7,298 nt of DNA from an uncultured Actinomycetes bacterium. Lineage in GTDB: Bacteria > Actinomycetota > Actinomycetes > S36-B12. Location: assembly GCA_913061025.1 (NCBI GenBank), contig CAJXUJ010000064.1:1-7298 (forward strand), in the 5' to 3' direction. Shown here one piece after another: positions 1 through 5,374 of this stretch. The notes below the pieces were generated by a model that ran no database searches, was not told the origin of the DNA, and worked only from the letters and a program-made list of their open reading frames with translations. The translations under genes were made by a program, and so were the position numbers. How positions within the stretch are numbered: the first letter of the stretch is position 1; each line of letters starts with the position of its first letter.

Positions 1-558
1 GACCACGAGCACCGAGGCACCGGAACCGACGAGGGCGTCGCCTAGTCCCTGCGCAAATGCGTCGAGTCCAGCCTTGGTTGATCCGTAGACGTAGTTGGAG
101 CGCCGGGCTCGGTCGCCGGCGACGCTGGACAGGACAACGAGGTGGCCGTGTCCCTGTTGTCTGAGTCGGCGGGCCACATGTAAGCCAACGCTCACCGCAC
201 CGGTGTAGTTGACGGTGGCGACATGAACAGCTTTCGCTGGATCTGCCTCGGCGTCCATCTGATCACCGAGGACACCAAATGCCATGATCACGATGTCTAT
301 GTCACCGTTATCGAACACTTCATCGACGAATGCCTGGTGACTTTCGGTATCGGTCGCGTCGAACGTCGCTACCTCAACCGTCGAGATACCCGCGTTACCG
401 AGCGCCAGGGCTGCGTCGTCGATGGCTTCGGACGGCCGACCAGCGAGCACGACTCGGCGCAACCGAGTACGGGGTAGTGCCTCGATCGTGGCGCGGGCAA
501 TTTCGCTCGAACCACCCAACACGAGAACGGACTGCGGTTCACCGAGCGCATCGATCAC
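1..558 (-). CDS. dprE2: DprE2-like decaprenylphosphoryl-2-keto-ribose reductase (SDR family), C-terminus cut by the window edge
   Basis: My translation gives 186 residues with no stop before the left edge. The family is about 254 residues long, so roughly the last 70 are missing. It is an NAD(P)H-dependent short-chain dehydrogenase. In the family, it reduces the 2-keto intermediate made by DprE1 to decaprenylphosphoryl-arabinose, the arabinose donor for cell-wall arabinan. Visible SDR landmarks are a Rossmann nucleotide loop GGSSEIA at residues 15-21, AFGVLGD at 93-99 in place of the usual NAG motif, a conserved Asn at 117, the catalytic Ser in LSSVAGD (144-145), and the YGSTK motif (Tyr158, Lys162). 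The GTG start at 558-556 overlaps the dprE1 stop in a 4-base GTGA and places the beta strand SVLVLGG correctly near the N-terminus. Position directly after dprE1 matches the known dprE1-dprE2 pair. A different sugar-modifying SDR is possible but unlikely given the neighbours. Confidence 0.9.
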   Translation of the reverse strand, partial: MIDALGEPQSVLVLGGSSEIARATIEALPRTRLRRVVLAGRPSEAIDDAALALGNAGISTVEVATFDATDTESHQAFVDEVFDNGDIDIVIMAFGVLGDQMDAEADPAKAVHVATVNYTGAVSVGLHVARRLRQQGHGHLVVLSSVAGDRARRSNYVYGSTKAGLDAFAQGLGDALVGSGASVLVV

Positions 559-1922
559 AGTGACAACCTTCTTCCTAGATCGGAGGTGAAAACACCCTTC
601 GGATCCATGCGATCACGCACAGCCTGCCATTCGGCGAGTCGCGGGTAGGTGCGGGCAACCATCGACGGGGACTGTCGGGAGTCCTTCGCGAAATACAAAC
701 GCCCGCCCTCCGACGCGACGAGTTCGTCGAGCTCGTCGAGCACCGGGCCAAGTTCGTCGATACCCGCGGGAACATCGGCGGCCAGCGTCCAGCCCGGCTG
801 CGGAAAAGACAACGGCGCGGGGTTGGCAGGACCGAATCGCTTCAGCACCGTGAGGAAACTGGGGGCACCGACATCCTTCAATCGCGACAGAGTGCGTTCG
901 ACAATCCAACCCGCAGAGTCGGGAACCACGAACTGGTATTGCAAGAAGCCCTGCGGTCCGTAGATGCGGTTCCAGTCACGGACTCCATCGAGAGGATGGA
1001 AGAACGACGGAATCGACTGGATCTCCCCGACGCGATTCTTCGGATGCTTGCGGAACCACGCCTCGTTGAAGGCTCGAACCGACGCCGAATTCAACAAGCC
1101 GTTTGGAATGAACGACGGCGCCGAGGGCAGCGACGGCGTCAGGTACTCCAACGGATCCGCTGAGTCTTTGCCCGTCAGTTGCTCGCGCCGCGCGTGGTCG
1201 CCACGGGTCAAGACGCCTCGTCCGGAGGAAGCAACGCTGTCGATCCAAGCAACCGAGTACCGGTAATCGTCATCGCCCTCGATCATCCGGGACATGACGT
1301 CATCGAGATCGGCACATCGAACGGTGTCCACACTCATTCGTGACGTTTCGATCGGTAGCAATCGGATAGTTGCTTCGACGATCACACCCGTCAGACCCAT
1401 GCCTCCGACGGTGGCCCAGAACATCTCCGAGGTCTCGGCGTCATCGGGTGCAAGGACACGAGCCTCCCCGGTGCCGTCGATGACCGTCATGCTCGTGACG
1501 TGCTGCCCGAAGCTGCCCTCCACGTGATGGTTCTTGCCATGAATGTCCGCGGCGATGGCGCCACCGACGGTGACGAACCTGGTGCCTGCGGTGACCGGAA
1601 CGAAGAACCCCGCGGGAACGATCGCGCGAAGGATCTGATCGACGCTGGCACCCGCGTCCGCCGTGAGCGTTCCGGCTGCAACGTCAAGGTCGATGCGGTT
1701 CAAGTCCGTCATGTCGACGACCGTGGCGCCGCCACTTTGCGCAGCATCGCCGTAACTGCGACCGAGTCCGCGTGCAAGAACGCCGCGGTTCCCTGCACTT
1801 CGCACAGACGAAGTGACGTCGTCGTAGTTCGAAGGCGTTGTCACCGTCGCGCGCGAAGGCGCCGTGCGACCCCACCCGGTCAGCAGACGATCGTCGTCAC
1901 GGACGGTCAACGGTGAGGTCAC
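555..1922 (-). CDS. dprE1: DprE1-like decaprenylphosphoryl-beta-D-ribose 2'-oxidase (FAD-dependent)
   Basis: The product has 455 residues; the M. tuberculosis enzyme has 461. It oxidises the 2'-hydroxyl of decaprenylphosphoryl-ribose, the first half of the epimerisation to decaprenylphosphoryl-arabinose, probably at the membrane or periplasmic face. The N-terminal FAD-binding domain (about 20-190) contains RGLGRSYGDA (51-60), GGAIAADIHGKNHH (120-133) and TVGGMGLTG (171-179). The C-terminal aldonolactone-oxidase-type domain holds YGPQGFLQYQF, PLSFPQPGW and LYFAKDSR. From recall of the M. tuberculosis protein, Tyr60, His132 and Lys418 correspond to Tyr57, His128 and Lys413 here and are kept. 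Cys129, Asn385 and Cys387 become Ala125, Thr379 and Ala381. The GTG start lies 1 base past the ubiA stop; the end overlaps dprE2 by 4 bases. Family assignment is firm. Exact substrate rests on the flanking ubiA and dprE2. Confidence 0.95.
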   Translation of the reverse strand: MTSPLTVRDDDRLLTGWGRTAPSRATVTTPSNYDDVTSSVRSAGNRGVLARGLGRSYGDAAQSGGATVVDMTDLNRIDLDVAAGTLTADAGASVDQILRAIVPAGFFVPVTAGTRFVTVGGAIAADIHGKNHHVEGSFGQHVTSMTVIDGTGEARVLAPDDAETSEMFWATVGGMGLTGVIVEATIRLLPIETSRMSVDTVRCADLDDVMSRMIEGDDDYRYSVAWIDSVASSGRGVLTRGDHARREQLTGKDSADPLEYLTPSLPSAPSFIPNGLLNSASVRAFNEAWFRKHPKNRVGEIQSIPSFFHPLDGVRDWNRIYGPQGFLQYQFVVPDSAGWIVERTLSRLKDVGAPSFLTVLKRFGPANPAPLSFPQPGWTLAADVPAGIDELGPVLDELDELVASEGGRLYFAKDSRQSPSMVARTYPRLAEWQAVRDRMDPKGVFTSDLGRRLSL

Positions 1923-1923
1923 G

Positions 1924-2850
1924 TCACACCCCCAATGCGCCCAGGCCGAACAGCACCAACCACGCCAGACCGAGGAACAGCAACACTCGATCGCCGAGCG
2001 CGGTGTCTTCCGGGGCCTCCGCGCTTCCGCGGTCGACGCTGACGCCGTATCGGAGAAGGGCGAGCACGAAGGGCAGCACGCTCCACTGCGCCCACGGGAA
2101 ACTCGACGGCGTCTCGGCTACGTCGAACGCCCACAGGCAATACGAAGTAATGGTGACCGCAGCCGCCACTCCCCACACAAAACGCAGGTAGCCGAGTGTG
2201 TAGCCGTCGAGCGACTTGCGTTGGTTGCCGCCATCCGCACCACCGCTGCCGTCACGGACGAAGCGATCGAGTTCGCTATAGCGCTTGCCAGCAGCCATGA
2301 ACAGCGATCCAAAGCCGGCGACGATCAAGAACCACTCGGAGATCGGCAGCCCGGATGCCGCACCACCGGCGATTGCACGCAGCAGGAAGCCCATCGCGAG
2401 CAGCGCGAGTTCGATCACCGGTTCGTGTTTGAGGAACATCGAATAGGCGAGGGTGAAGACGGCGTACGCGGTGACAACGCCACCGAGAGCGAGGGAGATC
2501 GCGAACGACAACGCGAGTGCCGCAACCGCGAGCACCGCCGCTGCGATCACGGCAACGGTGACGGACAGGTGACCGGCGGCGATCGGCCTGGCCCGCTTCT
2601 TCGGGTGGTTGCGATCGGCTTCCACATCCCGGGCGTCGTTGATCAAGTAGGTCGCGCTGGAAATGAGACAGAACGCGACGAAGGCGCCGATGCTCGGGAG
2701 GAGAACATCGACATCGAAGAGTTGACCGGCGGCGAGCGGGGCCGCGAACACCAGGACGTTCTTTGCCCACTGACGCGGGCGCATCGCGGCGATAAGCGCC
2801 ACCGGCGTGGAGCGATCCTTGATCGACTGATCCGGGGTCGTGCTGGTCAC
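1924..2850 (-). CDS. ubiA: UbiA-family decaprenyl-phosphate phosphoribosyltransferase (DPPR synthase, Rv3806c type)
   Basis: The product has 308 residues; the M. tuberculosis Rv3806c protein has about 302. It is a multi-span prenyltransferase that, in this family, transfers phosphoribose from PRPP to decaprenyl phosphate, the committed step towards decaprenylphosphoryl-arabinose. The N-terminal RPRQWAKNVLVF (24-35) is typical of the subfamily. The first Asp-rich motif is NDARDVEADR (71-80), followed by HPKKRARPIAAG (82-93). A second polar motif, KRYSELDRF, lies at 189-197, and YLRFVWG at 221-227 is shared with Rv3806c. Hydrophobic stretches between these blocks are consistent with about nine helices. 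The frame stays open well upstream, but GTG at 2850-2848 is chosen because it makes a 4-base GTGA overlap with the preceding gene and starts at the usual family N-terminus. It is followed after 1 base by dprE1, so substrate supply and epimerisation are cotranscribed. Confidence 0.93.
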   Translation of the reverse strand: MTSTTPDQSIKDRSTPVALIAAMRPRQWAKNVLVFAAPLAAGQLFDVDVLLPSIGAFVAFCLISSATYLINDARDVEADRNHPKKRARPIAAGHLSVTVAVIAAAVLAVAALALSFAISLALGGVVTAYAVFTLAYSMFLKHEPVIELALLAMGFLLRAIAGGAASGLPISEWFLIVAGFGSLFMAAGKRYSELDRFVRDGSGGADGGNQRKSLDGYTLGYLRFVWGVAAAVTITSYCLWAFDVAETPSSFPWAQWSVLPFVLALLRYGVSVDRGSAEAPEDTALGDRVLLFLGLAWLVLFGLGALGV

Positions 2851-3344
2851 GTGTAGATCACTTCTCGTTCTTCGTGCTTGCCCGGCTCGGAGTCGCCCAC
2901 GATCCGGGCGATCTGCGGGACGACGAGGATCCAGGTGATGACGTGCATGACACCGAGCCAGATTCTGGTGGACCACAGGACGTCGTCCGGCTGGACCGCG
3001 AGGGGCACGAACGAGGCAATCGCGATCAGGGTGCCGACCCAGAACACGATCCGCCCGGCCCCGCGGCGCCCACGCACGATCAACGATGCAATGGCGCCGA
3101 TTTCGGCGGCGATCAGCGGGAGGAGCAGCACGGCGAACCAGGGCACGACGGCCATTCCAGCGGCCGTCTCTACTTCCATGGGGACCCCGAGGAGGCGGGC
3201 GATGCCGTAGAGGACCAGGCACACAAGCCCGGACCAACCCCCGGTCACGGCCGCGGCGTACGCCATCGTGCGAACGCCAGGGTGGGCCGAGGTGGGGGGA
3301 GGAATCGGGGTAACCGAGTCCGACCAGCCGCTCATGGGGCCCAT
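2847..3344 (-). CDS. Small four-helix membrane protein heading the DPA operon (unassigned, possibly DUF6069-like)
   Basis: This encodes 165 residues. A Pro-rich hydrophilic N-terminus (about 1-25) precedes four hydrophobic segments near 30-51, 66-90, 98-118 and 127-149, and the tail is charged (GDSEPGKHEEREVIYT). A basic loop RGRRGAGR at 91-98 suggests a cytoplasmic face between helices 2 and 3. The arrangement and the stretch IWLGVMHVITWILVVPQIAR (128-147) remind me of DUF6069-type proteins, but I cannot confirm this. No PAP2 phosphatase, GtrA or glycosyltransferase signature is evident. ATG at 3344 is preferred over upstream ATGs because those place residues across the palindrome and promoter region, and because an AAGGA-like element lies at 3361-3357. 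A further ATG at 3335 is a possible start. The stop overlaps the ubiA GTG by 4 bases, so it is the first gene of the operon. Function is unknown; a helper of polyprenyl-sugar synthesis or export is a guess. Confidence 0.75.
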   Translation of the reverse strand: MGPMSGWSDSVTPIPPPTSAHPGVRTMAYAAAVTGGWSGLVCLVLYGIARLLGVPMEVETAAGMAVVPWFAVLLLPLIAAEIGAIASLIVRGRRGAGRIVFWVGTLIAIASFVPLAVQPDDVLWSTRIWLGVMHVITWILVVPQIARIVGDSEPGKHEEREVIYT

Positions 3345-3399
3345 TGTGGCGGGAAGTCCTTCCCCTGTGGTCCCCACCCACGAGAACACGCGCTTGCTC

Positions 3400-3428
3400 T
3401 TGCAATCACCCCGGATCGGGTGCATCAT
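3400..3428 (+). promoter_or_regulatory. Candidate fadE5 promoter
   Basis: TTGCAA at 3400-3405 and CATCAT at 3423-3428 are separated by 17 bases; each matches its sigma-A-type consensus at four of six positions. The -10 box ends right before the palindrome at 3429, so the start site would fall inside it, about 50 bases before the fadE5 ATG. The call is weak because both boxes are degenerate. Confidence 0.35.
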
Positions 3429-3450
3429 TAAGTTACTGGCCAGTAACTTA
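3429..3450. promoter_or_regulatory. Perfect 22-bp palindrome, likely operator for a TetR-type or similar dimeric repressor
   Basis: The half-site TAAGTTACTGG is followed at once by its exact reverse complement, with no spacer and no mismatch; symmetry breaks at the next base on each side. It is AT-rich in its arms while the surroundings are GC-rich. It lies between the divergent operon and fadE5, overlapping the likely start sites of both. Size, symmetry and position suit a homodimeric repressor such as the TetR-family regulators that often control acyl-CoA metabolism genes. No regulator gene lies in the window, so the binding protein is unknown. A terminator role is unlikely since it lies 5' of both genes. 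Confidence 0.65.
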
Positions 3451-3472
3451 GCCGGCTTCGGAAGCGAGTCAA
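3445..3472 (-). promoter_or_regulatory. Candidate promoter for the membrane protein-ubiA-dprE1-dprE2 operon
   Basis: Read on the minus strand, TTGACT at 3472-3467 matches the -35 consensus at five of six bases. A 16-base spacer leads to TAAGTT at 3450-3445, which fits the TAnnnT pattern of actinobacterial -10 boxes. The -10 box is the outer edge of the palindrome, so bound repressor would block it. Transcription would begin near 3438, giving a leader of about 95 bases. This is pattern matching only. Confidence 0.4.
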
Positions 3473-3479
3473 AGGGGAG
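3471..3479 (+). promoter_or_regulatory. fadE5 ribosome binding site
   Basis: AAAGGGGAG, a purine-rich Shine-Dalgarno-like sequence, ends 4 bases before the ATG at 3484. It decides the start. The frame is open back to an ATG at 3268, but that would add 72 residues running through the promoter and palindrome and overlapping the divergent gene. Confidence 0.75.
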
Positions 3480-3483
3480 TGCC

Positions 3484-5319
3484 ATGTCGCACTACAAGAG
3501 CAACGTCCGGGATCTTGAGTTCAACCTGTTCGAGGTATTCGGTGCAGGCGATCGGATGGGCAGTGGCCCGTTCGCCGAAATGGATCCCGACACCGCGCGG
3601 GAGATCCTGCACGAGGTCGACCGACTCGCCGTTGGTCCGCTGGCGGAGACGTTCGCCGAGGCAGACCGCACCCCACCGGTGTACGACCCAGCCGCCAAGA
3701 CGGTCACGATGCCCGAGGGCTTCAAGAAGTCTTTCCGCGCGCTGATGGACTCCGAATGGTGGCGACTCGACCTTCCCGAGCACCTCGGCGGCAGCGGCGC
3801 ACCCCCATCGCTGCGCTGGGCCGCGAGCGAGCTCATGCTCGGCGCCAACCCCGCCGCGTTCCTCTACATGTCCGGCCCGAACTTCGCTGCGGTCATCGAT
3901 GCGCTCGGCACCGATGAGCAGAAGGAATTCGCCAGCGTCATGATCGACAAGGGCTGGGGCGCCACCATGGTGCTGACCGAGCCCGATGCCGGTTCCGATG
4001 TTGGCGCCGGTCGGGCGAAAGCCTTCGACAACGGTGACGGCACCTGGCGCATCGAGGGCACCAAGCGATTCATCACCTCTGGCGAACACGACATGGCCGA
4101 GAACATCGTGCACATGGTTCTCGCGCGCCCCGAAGGCGCCGGACCGGGCACCAAGGGCCTGAGCCTGTTCATCGTTCCGAAGTTCCACGTCGATCCCAAG
4201 ACCGGTGAAATCGGAGAGCGCAACGGCGTCTACGCGACCAACGTTGAAAAGAAGATGGGGCTCAAGGCTTCGTCGACCTGCGAACTCACCTTCGGTGAGA
4301 AGGAGCCGGCCATCGGTTGGCTGCTCGGCGAGGTGCACGACGGCATCGCGCAGATGTTCAAGGTCATCGAGTACGCGCGCATGATGGTGGGCACGAAGGC
4401 CATCGCCACTCTCTCGACCGGTTACCTGAACGCACTGGACTACGCCAAGACCCGTGTTCAAGGCGCAGACCTCACCCAGATGACGGACAAGACGGCACCC
4501 CGCGTGACCATCACGCATCACCCGGATGTTCGTCGTTCGCTGATGCTGCAGAAGGCATACGCCGAGGGCCTCCGCGCACTCGTCGCGTACACCGCCTACT
4601 GGCAGGACATCGTCGCCATGGGACAAGCCGGCGATACGAACGTCGATCTCGACATGGCCGAGCGGATGAACGATCTTCTGCTGCCGGTCGTCAAGGGCGT
4701 GGGTTCCGAGCGCAGCTACGAGATGCTCGCCGTCTCGCTGCAGACGTTCGGTGGCTCGGGCTTCCTGCAGGACTACCCGCTCGAGCAGTACATCCGCGAC
4801 GCCAAGATCGACACCCTCTACGAGGGCACCACGGCTATCCAGGGCCTGGACTTCTTCTTCCGCAAGATGGTCCGCGATCAGTTCAAGGCGATCTTCTACC
4901 TGGCTGCTCAAATCACCGAGACGGTCAAGGGAGACGAGGGCAAGGGCGCACTTGCGAAGGAGCGCGAGCTTCTCGGCGTCGCACTCGAGGACGTCCAGGC
5001 GGTTGTGGGCCGGCTCGGCGAGTGGGCGATGGCCTCGCAGCAGAACCCCGAGGAGATCTACAAGGTTGGCTTGAACACCACCCGGCTCCTCATGATGAGC
5101 GGTGACCTGCTCATCGGTTGGCTACTCCTGCGCCAGGCCGAGGTTGCCATGGCGGCACTTGATGCTGGTGCCAGCGATCGCGACAAGGCCTTCTACGAGG
5201 GCAAGGTCGAGACCGCGAAGTGGTTTGCGCGCAACCGGCTCCCGCTGCTCACCGCAGAGCGGGCCGTCGCAGAAGCCACCGACGACGACATCATGCGCCT
5301 GCCCGAGGAAGCCTTCTGA
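3484..5319 (+). CDS. fadE5: FadE5-type acyl-CoA dehydrogenase
   Basis: The product has 611 residues, the same length as mycobacterial FadE5, and begins with the hallmark MSHYKSNVRD. It catalyses FAD-dependent alpha,beta-dehydrogenation of acyl-CoA thioesters, the first step of beta-oxidation; mycobacterial FadE5 is known for broad chain-length range. Order of parts: an N-terminal ACAD extension (about 1-40), the helical N-domain (about 40-155), the beta middle domain with TMVLTEPDAGSDVGAGRAKA (161-180) and RFITSGE (195-201), the helical C-domain with ARMMVGTKAIATLSTGYLNAL (298-318), and the extra C-terminal ACAD domain (about 470-611). The catalytic base is Glu447 in LYEGTTAIQ, the same number I recall for FadE5. 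The stretch VQGADLTQMTDKTAPRVTITHHPDVRR is nearly identical to the M. tuberculosis protein. It is transcribed away from the DPA operon, with a hairpin after its stop. It is a soluble cytosolic enzyme. Confidence 0.95.
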   Translation: MSHYKSNVRDLEFNLFEVFGAGDRMGSGPFAEMDPDTAREILHEVDRLAVGPLAETFAEADRTPPVYDPAAKTVTMPEGFKKSFRALMDSEWWRLDLPEHLGGSGAPPSLRWAASELMLGANPAAFLYMSGPNFAAVIDALGTDEQKEFASVMIDKGWGATMVLTEPDAGSDVGAGRAKAFDNGDGTWRIEGTKRFITSGEHDMAENIVHMVLARPEGAGPGTKGLSLFIVPKFHVDPKTGEIGERNGVYATNVEKKMGLKASSTCELTFGEKEPAIGWLLGEVHDGIAQMFKVIEYARMMVGTKAIATLSTGYLNALDYAKTRVQGADLTQMTDKTAPRVTITHHPDVRRSLMLQKAYAEGLRALVAYTAYWQDIVAMGQAGDTNVDLDMAERMNDLLLPVVKGVGSERSYEMLAVSLQTFGGSGFLQDYPLEQYIRDAKIDTLYEGTTAIQGLDFFFRKMVRDQFKAIFYLAAQITETVKGDEGKGALAKERELLGVALEDVQAVVGRLGEWAMASQQNPEEIYKVGLNTTRLLMMSGDLLIGWLLLRQAEVAMAALDAGASDRDKAFYEGKVETAKWFARNRLPLLTAERAVAEATDDDIMRLPEEAF

Positions 5320-5325
5320 CCGCTG

Positions 5326-5343
5326 TGCTCGTGTAGTCGAGCA
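5326..5343 (+). terminator. Hairpin after fadE5, possible factor-independent terminator without a T tract
   Basis: TGCTCG at 5326-5331 and CGAGCA at 5338-5343 form a perfect 6-bp stem (extendable by one G-U pair) with a 6-base loop, 6 bases after the fadE5 stop. No run of T follows, as is common for actinobacterial hairpin terminators. It could equally be an mRNA-end stabiliser or only a partial terminator, because the next gene begins 55 bases after the fadE5 stop on the same strand. Confidence 0.4.
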
Positions 5344-5374
5344 TCCCGAAACATTCACCTGAGAAGATCAGGGA

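Noticed and set aside
223..477. 84-codon plus-strand open frame
   Set aside because: It is a shadow of dprE2, which is continuous on the minus strand through this interval.
1864..2856. 330-codon plus-strand open frame opposite ubiA
   Set aside because: The translation is rich in Arg, Glu, Gly and His with no hydrophobic core or motif. The opposite frame encodes a clear UbiA protein.
2851..3405. Upstream extension of the ubiA reading frame by 185 codons
   Set aside because: It overlaps the four-helix gene entirely, is very Arg-rich, and has no homology to UbiA N-termini. The GTGA overlap gives a better start.
3268..3483. 72-residue N-terminal extension of FadE5
   Set aside because: It would translate through the palindrome and promoter region. 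The MSHYKSN start with a good ribosome site matches the family exactly.
3469..4911. 480-codon open frame on the strand opposite fadE5
   Set aside because: It is antisense to a firmly identified gene. Its translation has low complexity typical of GC-rich shadow frames and no recognisable domain.
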